The notes: generated from the letters alone by a model not told the origin. DNA of 64,000 nt from Mixophyes australis (GCA_036250195.1 JAVHZZ010000009.1:42623824-42687823); one strand, 5' to 3'. Positions 20,220 through 32,690 are shown, numbered from the stretch's first letter. Numbers and translations: made by a program.

Positions 20220-20604
20220 TATTTTATTAGAGATGGGCGGGCTCGGTTCCCCGAGATCCGAATCCTACCGAATTTAGCCTAATTGAGTACCGAGCCGAGC
20301 ACGCTCGGTACTCTCCCGCCCGTTCGGATTTGAAATCGAGGCAAAACGTCATCGGGACGTATTCGTATTTCTGAGCTCGGTTCTCGCGAGATTTGAAAAG
20401 CATAAATACCAGCCTCCACAGCAATCCATCGCCATTTAACAGAGGGAGAGAGCAGGTTTAGGTCACACTGGTTATATCAGCGCAGGGACAGAGCAGTAAT
20501 TGGACACATTATTGTTTCTATTCAATACCATTGTAATCTTAATACCAGTTGTTACAGCAGTAAGAGGAGGATAGAGTAGGGTTTTTGTTCAGTTTCTGGC
20601 ACTC

Positions 20605-20800
20605 CAAGTGCTTTTGGGGTGTCCCCAATTCTTTTGCATTAATTTTTGTGGCTGTCAAAAGTCCTATTTGGCAGCAGTGTTAAAAAAATATATTTAGCAC
20701 TCCCAAGTGATTTTGGGGTGTCCCCCATTCTTTTGCATTAATTTTTCTCGCTGTCAAAAGTCATATTTGTCAGCAGTATAAAAAACTATTTTTAGCACTA
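20605..20800 (+). repeat. Two-copy tandem repeat in hAT left arm
   Basis: Both copies contain TTTTGGGGTGTCCCC, ATTCTTTTGCATTAATTTTT and CTGTCAAAAGTC. They probably form part of the element's 5' untranslated or regulatory region. No protein is encoded. Confidence 0.7.
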
Positions 20801-20822
20801 CAAGTGCTTTGGCCTAATTAAA

Positions 20823-21896
20823 ATGGATTCAAAGCAGTCCACATATTGTTAGGAACTCCCAAGCCAGTACAGTGAAACTCGGGGACTACTCTGAAGGCCC
20901 GGTGTTCGCTGGAGCCCCTAGTGGTGGGGACAGACTTAGCTGCGGGCCGACCAAGGGTCGAGTAACGTATACTGACTTAAAGGAGCACTCAGGAGTGGAG
21001 TGATTGGCGGGCTGTAGTGAAGAGGGGATCCAAGGTCAAAGGTCACTAGCACAGGTACAAAATCCGGAGACAAGCGAAAGGTCAGACACACAGGCAAAAG
21101 AAGCAGAATCCGGAATCCAGGCAAAAAGGTCAGGGTCAGAAGCAAAGGTACAATGGTCCAGGAACAAGCAAAGGTCAAAACACGGGTAGTCAATCCACGG
21201 TAATAATAACCAACAGAGAGAACAAGCAGGCAGCAGAACTGAGGACAGAACGCTATAACCGGCAATGAGGCAGCAGCCCTCATTGCCTTAAATGCAGCCA
21301 AGAGCCAATCACAAGCAGAGCCACAGTTGTAGGCTAATTGCCAGATAGCTGGAAGGAAGTGACGTCCCGGTCATCATGGCGACGGCCGGGACGCTGAAAC
21401 AGACAGGATGCGAACCGCGGCGGCTGTGAGTACCGCCGCGGCTCGTGACACATATGAGCAGAATCAGCCAACAGGTTCTGTCACCAGTCCTGATGGTAGT
21501 GTTCCCAGTACGTCATCTGGGAAAGGCGATATCAAACTACATAGTCTTTTTGAAATCAGGCAAAAAAACACACACCCCAAAAAAATTGTGGAGAGTCCAT
21601 CCACCTGTGGTATGTCTAATCGTGAGCATTCTGTTAGTGTACCCATAAAGAATGGGCCTTTCAGCAGTTCTGCTGATGTGTGCCTGAACAGCACGAGTGT
21701 AGCCGGTGATACACCAAGTGAGGATGACACTTTGGAATTAGAAGAGGATGAGGGGGAGATTTGGCTAGCCGACGAGGGCGCTGATGAGGATGTGGTTGAT
21801 TGTGTAAGTCCTGCGCCAGTGGCAGCAGCGTGGCAGCAGTTCTGGCATGTGAGGTTCTGGCACCAATTTGCACTTTTCAAACACAAGCAGGGATGA
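20823..21896 (+). pseudogene. hAT-borne acidic ORF split by a solo LTR, function unknown
   Basis: An ATG at 20823 begins MDSKQSTY. After eight codons the frame is interrupted exactly at the CATAT target by the solo LTR, and it resumes in frame at 21456 (EQNQPTGSV) up to a stop at 21896. The product is hydrophilic, rich in Ser/Thr and then in Asp/Glu (DTLELEEDEGEIWLADEGAD). I recognise no enzymatic domain. It may be the N-terminal part of a transposase-related protein, but it lies on the strand opposite to the hAT catalytic relic. Confidence 0.5.
20847..21450 (-). mobile_element. Solo LTR, Ty3/Gypsy-like, inside the hAT element
   Basis: Read on the minus strand it starts TGTCACGAGCCGCGG and ends GGAGTTCCTAACA. 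A perfect 5-bp duplication CATAT (20842-20846 and 21451-21455) flanks it. It contains ATTTAAGGCAATGAGG, a plausible promoter area, and repeated CTGACCTTTG-like leader sequence. No internal region remains. Confidence 0.85.
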
Positions 21897-22329
21897 CTCA
21901 GGTGGCAGACCACAACAGTTTGACATCTGGGCTGGTTTGAAGGATTTGACAAAAAAATGTGCGACCTTGACCATAACTCCAACCAATCCTACTATTAACA
22001 TGCAAAGGATGGTGGAGGGCCTAGCAGGGATTAAACTCTATTTTTCCTAATTTGCACTAATACGATTTGGGTGTAATATACACTCAAAGTCTAGTGCTCA
22101 ATTGCTAAGAGTCATTGATGAAGAGGAAGACCAGCAGGCTTGTCTGTAGAATTTGCAGGCAAATTCTACTGCGTTCTATAGGTAACACCCAAAGAGAAGA
22201 GCTACATTGCTCCATTGCTAATTGTAATTGCTGAAATAGAAATAATAGGGCTGACAGTCTTGGTGTAAATCTGCAGTTACATTTTATTGTACCATAGCTC
22301 ATTCAGAAACAGGAGAGGTGGCAGGGTTC

Positions 22330-23310
22330 AGTGCTTATCTTCCTCAAACAATACTAATTCATCCCACCATCATAGAAGTCTGTGTACTATGATGTAATTG
22401 CCGATAATGTCCTTGGAAATGGAATTAGTAGTTCATTTTAGGGCAGAGCTGTCACGACTTTTGGCCAATTCTTTTACAGCAGAGCAAATATCTAAATGTT
22501 GTGCGGAATCATCTGCATCACCACTGGGTGTCTTGGGAAAGCAATTTTTTGTACAACAAGCAGTTGCCTGAGAAACTGAAGGAGAAGACATCTAAACAAA
22601 ATGTCAATAGGTCTTGGATCCTTGTGAAGCAAATTAAGTATTTTGTCTACAATTAAAATATAGTTAGCACATTTACTTTGTTTTATGTCACACGCTAAAT
22701 TTCTGTAGCTCCTTGTGAAAATGTATTATTATGGCAATCACTTGACTCAAGCTAACCGTGTCTGCAATCTCTTCACAGGTGACTACTGCGCTGGACTAAA
22801 GTACATCCCCCTCAAATGCTAGTCTTCTTGCAGCTGCTGCATTCTCCTACATGCTGTTGCAGAAAACTGAAATTGCCCCTAAATTTTTCCGGACACAAAC
22901 AGCATCCCCTGCATGTCATTTTTTTAAAGTTCTGTAACACCAAGTTGATTGTGTGTGCAAAACAGGAAATGTGATGGAATTCAACCCCGCTGTAATGCTT
23001 GAACAATATTGGGGTCGTCATCAGAAATGACATATCCTCAGGAGAGTCCAAGCAGGATTAGCCATCTTTCAATGACATCCCTTAGTTTTTGGAACAGATT
23101 GTCAGCTGTATGCCTCTTAGTGAAGCTGGTGATACACAAAGTAGCCTACTTCTGAAAAATGTGATGTACTTGGGTACATGCTGCTGCTGTCCCTGCTGGT
23201 GAAGGCGAATGACCAACCCAGTGGCCTGTCACAGTCATATTGCCCACATATCTGTGGTTAAGTGTACAGTGGGTAGAATGTCATTTTGTAGCCCAATGAT
23301 TACATTTTTA
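22330..23310 (-). pseudogene. hAT transposase relic
   Basis: Minus-strand fragments show the hAT catalytic order: LTTDMWAI at about 23260, then FHHISCFAHTINLVLQ at about 22960, and KELAKSRDSSAL near 22460. The CFAH..NL motif is a hallmark of the hAT RNase H-like insertion domain. Stops and frameshifts separate the pieces, so no transposase can be made. Confidence 0.75.
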
Positions 23311-24170
23311 AGAACTGTCTGGTAGAGGTGAGGAATAGCTTTTCAAGTAAAATGGGGTCGTCATGGAATTTGGTAATAGGGACAGAACACCTCAAGTAAC
23401 TGTCTAAAACCAGCTGCATTAATACTGGACATTGGACACAGATCTAATACTAGCATAGTCCTTATGGCGTCTGTGATCTGCTTTGCGACTGGGTGACAGA
23501 TTTCATACTTGCTTCCTCTTGCAAAGGATTGTTTAACTGTAAATTATTGGTTCTGGGGATATTGATGATGAAGGTGTTGGGGGGGGGGAGGTAGATTGCA
23601 GGTGCTGGGATGTAGATGAGAGAAGGGAGGCAGATGATACTGGACTGCTTGTTGTTATTTTTTTTAACCTAAGTTTCTGATTTTCCCAACAGCTTTCCAA
23701 GAACTCGCTGAAAAATGACGTAACATGGATGAGGATCCCAGATGGTTAGGGTCCCTACCTCTACTGAGTGTGGCTTTAAAAACGCTACAAATGGCTAGTC
23801 AACTGTTGTCAGGATTTCTGTAAAAATAATTCCACACTTAAGAGGTTGATTTTTGGTCTTATGCCCAGGCATGACAATGGCCTTTTTCTTATCACTGGCA
23901 AGAAATGCAGCAATTTTTCTTTGAAAGTGTATGTAAATCATATTGTGACCTAGGAGGTGGGCAAAATTGAATGGTAATGACTGGAAATTAGTATTAGTGA
24001 GGTTAATAATAATGTAGGTACAAAATAATATCTAAATTATGTCATTTTAGGCCAAAAAAAAGTATTTTTTTTAACAAATAGCAAACCAAAACCAAAACAC
24101 GCAATGACGGTTTTGCAAAACCAAAACCAAAACCAAAACACGGGGGTCAGTGAGCATCTCTATATTTTAT

Positions 24171-25188
24171 ATATTTATGCCATCTTTAATAGTGCAGCAG
24201 TGTCAAGTTTTCAGACTAGTACATTTGTAGTCAGTCCACTACCCAATATATCAAGTGGGAGTTGGGAACATCTGGAAAACATTTCAATTTTATATATGGT
24301 AAAATATATGCATTGTAAAACATTATTCGTACAGCTTGGTACTAATCTTCCTACCATTTCCCCCAAATGTATCATCACATGTCAGCAGCTTTTTAACATG
24401 TGGTATCTGTGATCCCGTATACCAGCAGGTTTTAGTGGCAGCAGAGCTAATGGTTTAAACGTTAAAAGAGTTTTTGTTAAAATTAAGGTATTTTCTTTAC
24501 AGTTTCAATGAGCTGTGGATGTGCCAGAGTTTTGCAAAGTAACATGGGAGGAGCTGCTGCGGCTAGGAATGCACAGCAGCCACGTTGCAGCTATGTTGAA
24601 TGCTTAGAGAGAAGCAGCTGTGGTAACGTACCGGTGACCCCACTATAATGTAGCTGTGTATTAGAGTGTGCTTTGGCACACCCGGCACCCTCTTTGCACA
24701 TGCCTATGTCCACAAGCTATCCCCAGGATTACCTCGTTGAGTGCTTTGTTGAGCATTAGAGTGAGTTTGTGATGGTAATGCTTATTTACTTCTAGGTCCC
24801 CAATCCAATACCAAAATACTGCCATAATAACCCTAGAGGTGGGTTAGGGGCAAATAGAGGGCATATGGAGTAATTTTGGGTAGGGTGGGGATCCCTGGGG
24901 CCATAAGGGTCAACTGATCAGTTTTCTCCATCTATGGTGTATTAGGTAGGGCTGGACTTCTTGATCTTTGCTGATTGATAGCTGGTTACTGTGGAGGGGT
25001 CAAGTGTATTTGTAGCCCACTAGCATGCAGTCTTCTCCAGGTACGGCCCTCACAGAGATTTGAGTTGTGCATCCCTGCTCTAGATTATATACTTGGGCAA
25101 TCTTATTAGAAGGGCACAAATATCTTATAAACAACAACAACCAATTTCATATGAGCTTTCATTACTTTTTTGCCTTAAATCAGATTTG
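24171..25188. other. Intronic or intergenic DNA without recognisable gene
   Basis: AT-rich sequence with only short frames. I see no clear transposon ends and no coding similarity. Confidence 0.45.
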
Positions 25189-25360
25189 GGGGTGTATTTA
25201 CTAAACTGCGGGTTTGAGAAAGTGGAGATGTTGCCTATAGCAACCAATCAGATTCTAGCTGTCATTTCAGAATGTACTAAATAAATGATAGCTAGAATCT
25301 GATTGGTTGCTATAGGCTACATCTCCACTTTTTCAATCCCGCAGTTTAGTAAATCTACCC
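25189..25360. mobile_element. Palindromic MITE (about 170 bp)
   Basis: Almost the whole element is an inverted repeat. Each arm reads TTTACTAAACTGCGGG, then AAGTGGAGATGTTGCC, CTATAGCAACCAATCAGATT and CTAGCTGTCATTT-like sequence. No transposase is present. The family is common in amphibian DNA, but I cannot assign its superfamily. Confidence 0.8.
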
Positions 25361-25962
25361 TTTGATCTTGAGAAATGTCGTTGATAGGAGTTTTCGAAGC
25401 ACTGACATAATGGTGAGAAAGCTACTCAATATCATATGTGACTAATCCATGTTTTACTATTCCCATGTGTAATACTAGATATTAAAGTATTATTTAAGAC
25501 ATAATCACTTCAATGTATTTTTCAGTCATCAAAGCAAATATTAGTGGGTCCTGTCCCATTACACATAATTGGAGTCTGTTGTATTGGATAGATTGGACAT
25601 ATGTATACTGCTTTTATAAAGCACAAAGAAAACATAAATCAATACAACCTGAAAACAAACAGGGAATTTTCCCAATCTCCCTACCTGTTGACTAAAGCCT
25701 CATTTGCTGTTTAGTGTTTATTTTGTCCTTGTTATAAATTTTTTTATAAAAAAGAACATGTTACAGTCAGTACATTATTGTACCTCTGTGCTATCAGTCA
25801 GGCGTTACATATTCTAACTTTTATGGAACAAACCTACCATTCCACGAGAAAAAGAGAAAGAAAAAAAACAGCACCAATCTTAACCATAAACACCCACTGT
25901 GGAAACACAACACATAACATAATGAAAGTATGTAAATCACATAGGGATTATAGGGACACTTG

Positions 25963-26182
25963 TGGGGGTATTCAATTGACGGCGGGATCGCCGAAAATCC
26001 CGCACTCAAAAGATATTACCGTTAATAAGGTAATATCTTGCTGGATTTCAGCTCGCGGCTCCCTGAAATCCAGCGAGTAAATTACCGTATTAACGGTATT
26101 TACGCGCAGCATTACCGTATTAACGGTAATATTTTTCGAGCGCGGGATTTTCGGCGATCCCGCCGTCAATTGAATATGCCCC
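25963..26182. mobile_element. Palindromic MITE with GGGGNATTCAATTG ends
   Basis: The ends GGGTATTCAATTGACGGCGG and its near complement enclose paired GATCGCCGAAAATCCCGC blocks and paired TTACCGTATTAACGGTAA blocks. TTG on both sides may be a 3-bp duplication, as in PIF/Harbinger-like elements. A longer relative lies at 51965-53188. Confidence 0.75.
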
Positions 26183-26185
26183 TTG

Positions 26186-27081
26186 GAGTCAAAAAAGGTC
26201 ACTGATGCAAACATGGTTGTTTGATAAATGACTCCTTATGTGTGGCTGTATCTATGTTTTATATAATGTTAGTTGAATATCCATGGTTGGCCTAAGGTGA
26301 CCTTTGTGTATCTATCAACAACACAGAGAGAAAGGATTAAATACTCTGGGTGAATGGTGGTGGTTAAAAAATGTTTGAAAACCTTAGTAACACCAAATTA
26401 TTAATTCTGCAAAGGTCTCTGTAATTGGGAAATAAATATAAAGAATGAGAAAATGCCATTATGCACCAAAAACAGGTCGTGTTTAAATGTATTAATATGC
26501 TTTCATTAGTGCTGCACACAGTATTTGAGTCAAATAAATGTAATTGTTGAGTAGGTATAGTAACTCCCTGGAGTATTTTAATGACTAGTATTATGTTTTG
26601 TTTGTCTGCAAGGAAAGACATATCATTGACAGTAGCATTAAAACTTTAATTGGAATAGGAGCCTTAATCCATTAGCCTATTTTAAGACTTTTGATGTCTT
26701 TACTAACCTCAGGAATTATATATGAGGTTAAAAGGTCTGGAACTGATTTTGCAGTATTTAGAAAACACAGTGTGATATATTGGTAGCTTTTATGTTCTAC
26801 TGGATAAGAAAAATATTAACACATGGGGACATGAAGGTAGATTTAGTAAAGGCTGTTTCTTTTTTTTCCAGCGGTTTCAAAACTGCCAAACTGTAGGTAA
26901 AACAGCTGAAAACCATAGTTTATCTAAGCACCACTTTACAAACCACCATCCTGATTTTTGACATGATCAAAATACAAACAACAAGATTTACTAAGCTTAA
27001 GTTGAACAAAACACCAGGTAAACAGCCAAAACAAAAGAGGTGGTTGTGAGAGGCAGGAATGCTCAAACTGCATGCTCCTTG
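26186..27081. other. Intronic or intergenic DNA without recognisable gene
   Basis: AT-rich, with short frames only and no assignable repeat. Confidence 0.45.
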
Positions 27082-27089
27082 AGCTATCT

Positions 27090-27416
27090 CATACTTACCA
27101 ACTTTCTTCAGCTCTCTTCCGGGAGCCTGCCGTTGGAGGTGGGCGTGAGGGGGCGGGGTGCCAAATATTGCGTCATTGTGATGTAATGATGTAATGACGC
27201 AAACGCGTCATTTGACAGCGGGGGGGTGGGGCCAAAAGCCACGATTCACCCGGGATCGCGGCATTTGGGACCTAATTCTGCACACTTCAATAGGAAGTGG
27301 GCACTTCCTAGTGAAGTGAGCAGAATTCGGGAGTAAGCCACACTCGCCCAGGAGTCCAGGAGACTCTCGCAAAATGCGGGAGTCTTCCGGACATTCCGGG
27401 AGAGTTGGCAAGTATG
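27090..27416. mobile_element. hAT-type MITE with CATACTT(A/G)CCAACT ends
   Basis: The ends CATACTTACCAACT and AGTTGGCAAGTATG are inverted, and a perfect 8-bp duplication AGCTATCT flanks them (27082-27089 and 27417-27424). The interior is GC-rich and carries no transposase. Further copies are at 30709-31007 and 38075-38298. Confidence 0.85.
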
Positions 27417-27424
27417 AGCTATCT

Positions 27425-28054
27425 TGTCATTTTGAACATAAGAGAAGGTATCATTGACTTATTAATTATGGGACAATCATTAGTTATTGATTAAGGGACA
27501 CAATTAATTTATAATTAACTTATGTGGCAAATTTTATTTTTTTATGTGTGGAGAGGCAGAATGAAGGGTATGCAGTTAGTTCACAGTGACTGTAGCATTG
27601 TCCCCTGGAGATACAACCTATTTAGAGTAGCCCAGATCTCCAGATACATCTGTTTTTGTTGCTTTCTGTGGTTGTAGTGAGGGAGAATACAGAGATTAAG
27701 TTGCTTGACAAATGGAGCACCAGGTTTAAAGGCAAGCAAAACATGCCGTGCAGTCACATGTGTAATATGACATCATTGCACACCTGGATGCATGCTACAT
27801 ATTGGTGCCTACAACATTACATCATCGCTTATGCACTGATATGCACAATATACACAGCTAAATTCCTTTGCCGGCAAGGATGAACTCCACACTACAAACA
27901 AAGGGAAAAGAGCAAGGATAAAACCAACAACATTGTAGAATATCAAAACATAGGTAGGGGATCAAGTCATTATTAACCCGTGAATGCCTGCCAAATTATT
28001 TTTTTTAAGTGGCGTTGGCATGTGCTTTAAACCTACGAGCCATGTTTTCGTGAT
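27425..28054. other. Intronic or intergenic DNA without recognisable gene
   Basis: Short frames only, no clear repeat. The right part may belong to the 5' side of the Penelope relic that follows. Confidence 0.4.
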
Positions 28055-29130
28055 GCAAATTTGAAGTATGGTCGACGGGTGAGAAGATCTAACATGTCCC
28101 GATCGAAAGGATGGGCTTTATTTGATCTTTTAAAAACACCTCAATTTGCATCAGACCCACTAATAAGGATGGGACGATTATTGTACAAAACTATATTGAC
28201 TACAGGTGGAAGGTTCTTAATCAATTATTGGATACATCCACTTAATCACTATTAACTGGTGATCCTCCAAAGTCCTTTAAAACCAACTTGGAATAAAACA
28301 TTGAACTAGCGGTCACTAGGGGTTTCATTGATGACCCAACATTGAGATATCGGACTACTGACTTCCCTTTATGTATGTGATTTATACATTGCTCAAGATT
28401 CATAAGTACAGTACTACACAGGGCTTTCTTTTACAGTCACTTTCTCAGTTCATTGACTTTCACTTAAAACCCCTTATTAAAATATGTTCATTTTATACAG
28501 GATCCTTTGCACTTTTGTCTGAGATCTCAGAGCTTAATATGGACATACTAAATTTCCTGTTGGTCACCATGGATGTCAAAAGATTGTACATTTTTATCTA
28601 ACACTTTGCAGGAATTGAAGGAACATGGAGACGTTTGATCAATAACAACTACCGACAAGAGGGTCCAAATTAGTTTATTTATCGATATACTACAGATGAC
28701 CCTAAAGCGCAATTACTTTAAGTTTGAACAGTTATTTATTCTACAACATGCATTATTTTGAGCAGGAACATATCTTGCAGAAATATGGAGAACATGTCGA
28801 CTATTATAGGAGATATATAGGTTATTTTTCTGTGGTCAGGGACGGAAATACAATTCTCTTGACTTCCCTGTAAAATTTACCATTGAATACAGAGATACAA
28901 GTATCAATTTGTTGGATCCGGAGATTATTAAGAACAAGGAAAGCCTAATTACAATTCTTTATAAAAAGTTGGTTGCCTGGAACTTTTTTCTGCATGCCCA
29001 GCTGTTTTCACTCAATACAATTTACAAAAAGGACTACAATATTCTCAATTTCTTTGAATTTTGAGGATTAACACTTGTCCCAACAAAGCAAATCAACAGC
29101 TGGGTGAAATAATTTATCTTCTGTTTACAC
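28055..29130 (+). pseudogene. Penelope-like element reverse transcriptase relic (copy 1)
   Basis: Penelope-like elements encode a telomerase-like reverse transcriptase joined to a GIY-YIG nuclease. Here translated fragments keep the order of the RT domain: LLKIHK at about 28390, SQFIDFHLKPLIK and LLVTMDVKRLY at 28420-28590, then INLLDPEIIKNKESLITILY and a HAQLFSL segment at about 28900-29010. Several frameshifts separate them, and the YADD-equivalent and GIY-YIG parts are not recognisable, so this is a dead fragment. The second relic at 43.7-46.9 kb shares the family. Confidence 0.65.
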
Positions 29131-29422
29131 AACTTATTTGTTCATTTATTTTTATCATTTTAGTTCAGTGAGATATTTCCTGCTTTTAAGTTTATTGATG
29201 CATTGTGTTCTGCAGTTACATATGAGTTTGGATCCAAAGTTCACCTCTGTGTTGAGTCCTTTGCTGGATTGTTTTGTACACATTCCTTGCATTGGCATTC
29301 CTAATGATATTAATGTACTAATTTTCCATATATGTTTATTTTAATTCTGCATTTGAGTTAGGAGAAACCAAAACTATCTTTGCATTGGATTAGCTTGTTG
29401 TATTCTCACATGAATTTATTTT

Positions 29423-30055
29423 TGTCAGGCGCCGTCCCCGTATGAACAGTAGGCACCAGGGTCGGCTGCCTTCCTTTCCCCCGCGAGCAACGGGACGCTC
29501 CTTCCTGACTTCGGTCCGGCAGCGCGGGCGCATGCACAAGACGACCTTGCTGCCTCTTCCTGTTGGCAGTCACCTGTTCCTGACTGCCAATTCCGCTGCC
29601 ACCAATGAGGTTTCACCTTTATCTGTTTAAAGCTGGCTCTGGCACCATTAAGGTGCCAGAGTATCTAGGTCCACCTATGCTCCAGCGTTCCTGCAGGCTT
29701 CCCAGCATTCTGCCTGACTTCCTGGATTCTGACTCGGTTCTGTCTGACTTTGCCTTTAGATCTCCCTGTATCTGCATACTTCTTCTGGTTTTGACCTCTG
29801 GCTTCCTGACACTGATTTTGCCTGTTTCCTCTGTACCACTATTGCCTGTATGGTTTGATCTCGGCCTGCACGACAACATCTATTCACCTGTTACTTCGCT
29901 GGTAGCTAACTGGGAGGGCCGAGACTTGAATGATTCTCGCAGTGAACTCCAAACTCCCTTGCGGGGGTCCATGGCGAAGACCGGAGGCGTGTTAATCTCC
30001 GCGCCTCCTAACTTAGCAGCACAAATACAAGCAGATAAGACCTTCAGGATCAACA
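29423..30055 (+). mobile_element. Solo LTR, Ty3/Gypsy-like
   Basis: It starts TGTCAGGCGCCG and ends GGATCAACA, with a perfect 5-bp duplication ATTTT (29418-29422 and 30056-30060). The middle has CTGACTT/CTGACTCGG-like leader repeats typical of frog Gypsy LTRs. No internal region remains. The ORF across it is not coding. Confidence 0.8.
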
Positions 30056-30060
30056 ATTTT

Positions 30061-30700
30061 CATCTTTGCACCCTGGGTGCCAACATACTGTAGTCTATAC
30101 CTCATTGACCACTGTATGCGGATGCCATGAGTTTAATTTTACACTGCTACCAGTCTCGTTATTGACCGCTCGGCTAGGTTACTCATGTTGCCTTGCAACT
30201 GATCAGCTGATCAGCCACACTGTCTAGACATGTGCATTACACTTTTACTCTGGTTGGATCCCGCTTACAACTGGAGGTGAGTGCTCCTATACCTGGATTG
30301 GTGAATCAGACAATGTATATTCTCAATAGCATTTGCGTGCCAGTAGTGCTGTTTACCTCAGATAGATGTTGACTAGCCTCATTATGTATTTTGTTACATA
30401 TTGACTAGTGAAGTGGGCAGGATGGGAGCCTCAATGTGATTCACGTTTTATTGGCCCCGACCCCTTGGCATCAAAATCCAGTGATTCACCATGCCCCTCC
30501 CCCTTTGACACTCCCTCTTCACCCCTCCTCTGGGATCCCCCGGAGGGCAACACTACAAAGCTGGTAAGTATGAATTTATGGGCACCAAAGTGATCCACAT
30601 AAATTTGAGCGCGGATATCTGTAAATAATAGTACAAATAATCAAATAGACAGCGGCTTACATGCTTAAAATATGTTGACAAATACCCACTATTACTTCAT
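30061..30700. other. Intronic or intergenic DNA without recognisable gene
   Basis: No recognisable coding sequence or transposon ends. Confidence 0.4.
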
Positions 30701-30708
30701 ACATAGAA

Positions 30709-31007
30709 CATACTTGCCTACTTTCTAAATGTGATTCCTGGGAGGTCTGAGGACAGGTGGGCATGTGGGGGGCATAGTCTGGAGATTTGTGTCACTAAAC
30801 CCCACCCCCTAAGCTGTCGTCACACTTTTGCTCTGTACCAGCAGGGGACGGGGGCACGATGATGCGTTAATCACTAAGCCCAACCCTTCCAATTCATTTT
30901 ACAGGACAGGCCGAGATTCGGGAGGTTGCTCTGCTCTCCCAGGAATGCGGGAGGACTCCCAGAAATTCGGGAGTCTCCTGGACATTCCAGGAGAGTAGGC
31001 AATTATG
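30709..31007. mobile_element. hAT-type MITE, CATACTTGCC family
   Basis: The ends CATACTTGCCTACTTT and GAGTAGGCAATTATG are inverted. A perfect 8-bp duplication ACATAGAA flanks the element (30701-30708 and 31008-31015), which fixes the family as hAT-like. Confidence 0.85.
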
Positions 31008-31015
31008 ACATAGAA

Positions 31016-32415
31016 CGATACTAGCTTAGTTTAGAAATTAAACAATGATGATCCCTTCATTGAGACCAACTCGTGCTAGGATATTGCATTCATTTATCCA
31101 AAATTTTTTGGATAATTCTTGCTCTCTATTACCGCCTCCTAAGATTTTTTGGTACAAATTCAAACTCCATAAAAGTGAATGTATCCAACCAATTTTTATG
31201 AACTGAATTAATATGTCTAGGAAGGCTGTGTGTAGTAATCTAATTTTTAATATTGGACCTATGTTGTTTTTTTCGGGTTTTTAAAAACTTTTTGATTTTC
31301 CTCTATAGGTTCAATTGTACCCACATCTGAAAATATATATGACAAACAGAATAGGCAGATTTTGAATATTACTGATGTAGGCAGATATTATTTTGTCACA
31401 TCTTTACTACTGATATTTTAAAACATATTACACTATTAGAATTATACTGTTATTTTTAGCTTTTAATAAACATTGTGAGATGGTGACTGGTAAAGTCTGT
31501 GAAAGAAGGACATTGTTATTTGTGTTTTAGAATGGGTGAATTAGGTTAGAGGTCATCTTGGGTAAGATGTCCTAAAAGGAGGGTGTGTCTCTAAAGTTGT
31601 GGTGGAGAAGAATTGTGAAATGGCCCAATATCACAGTAGTGTGTACCCTGCAAGGATGAACGATTATCGTTCCAAAGGCCATCATATTCATATTGTTGAA
31701 CAAGATTTTCAAACTGAACTAAAAATATTGTTCAACAATGGAACAATGTTAATCCAATTCTGCATTTTGTATGCACTCACAACTGTCTTGTATACACACT
31801 GCAGGCAGATCTGAGCTGGGAGTGGAAAAGGGCAGGGTGCTGCTGAAACTTTCTCCTTTTTCTTCACAAAAGTCTGTCTCACATAACAGTTCCTGGAGAC
31901 AGCTCAACATAGACACAAACTGCTAGATCTCAGCAGAAGGTTCCCAGCAGCTTCCCAGTAACCCTGAGCTAGCCAGCATTAACCAAGCCACCGCTTGGAA
32001 CCATAAACGACCCCAGTATTTGCCTGTAGAGTACAAGCCACCCTAGCAGATCGCCAGCTTTGTCACTTTGTAACAGTGCTAAGAGTATTCTGTACATACT
32101 GTGATACTTTGTTTATCACATTGGCCACTTTGTAATGGTTTTAGCGCCGGGTTGCATTGGGTTAAAGATCACCTTACCTTTCAGCAGTAGAAGTGGATGA
32201 GTCTGCAGTGTGAATCTCTTAAATGGGTGGTGTTGGGTTACTGGGACTCTTGGCTCAAGCTGCTTAAAGGCTGTCATGGCCATGGTTTCCCCTACAGCAG
32301 GACCAAAATGTAACAAAAAGGGCCCTCTGACATACACATGTGATAAGGACATTTAGTTTCCCAGTGAGTCTCTTTGCTTGGATAATGGTCCGTGCACAAG
32401 ACAATTGCAATCAAA
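31016..32415. other. Intron DNA upstream of the heparanase-like exon
   Basis: No recognisable gene or repeat. If the exon at 32416 is functional, its promoter and 5' UTR should lie here. I see no CpG-rich stretch near the exon. Confidence 0.4.
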
Positions 32416-32690
32416 ATGTTCCTTCCCTGTATGATGCTTCCATCACTCCCCTGTTCTTATATTCTTCATGTGTACCTGGTGGTTACCTTATGTTACCTTA
32501 TGTCTCGTCTTCCACCTCAAATTGGAGAAATGAGAGTTTTTCCTGTGCCCAAGTCTCCAGGTGTGAAAGGAAGGACTTTGATTCTACTTGATGTAAATAC
32601 CAAAAACCCTATCAGGATTGTTAGTAAGAACTTCCTCTCTGTTCAGTTGGACCTCTCTATCTTGCGTAACGGCTGGCTGGATATTCTACG
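32416..32690 (+). CDS. First coding exon of a heparanase-2-like protein
   Basis: Heparanases and HPSE2 are secreted proteins that bind heparan sulfate; HPSE cleaves it, while HPSE2 lacks that activity. The exon starts at ATG 32416 (A at -3) with a plausible signal peptide (SYILHVYLVVTLCYLM). It then reads KGRTLILLDVNTKNPIRIVS and FLSVQLDLSILRNGWLDIL, which matches my recollection of vertebrate HPSE2 at the same position much better than HPSE. It ends at CTACG|gtaagc, a strong splice donor, and the 91 codons plus two bases leave an interrupted Arg codon. It lies on the strand opposite to astn2. I found no following exon in the window, so it could be a gene start with a long first intron, a duplicated orphan exon or a pseudogene. 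Confidence 0.6.

Larger units (their letters stand above)
20228..24162. mobile_element. hAT DNA transposon, decayed, with nested solo LTR
   Basis: The ends are TAGAGATG and CATCTCTA, flanked by a perfect 8-bp duplication TATTTTAT (20220-20227 and 24163-24170). The left arm is GC-rich and the right arm is made of CCAAAACCAAAAC repeats. The interior has a two-copy tandem repeat of about 100 bp at 20605-20800, a plus-strand acidic reading frame and a minus-strand hAT transposase relic. A solo LTR at 20847-21450 is inserted in it. Confidence 0.85.

Noticed and set aside
29605..30093. 162-codon plus-strand frame
   Set aside because: It overlaps a solo LTR with a clear target duplication and shows no domain.
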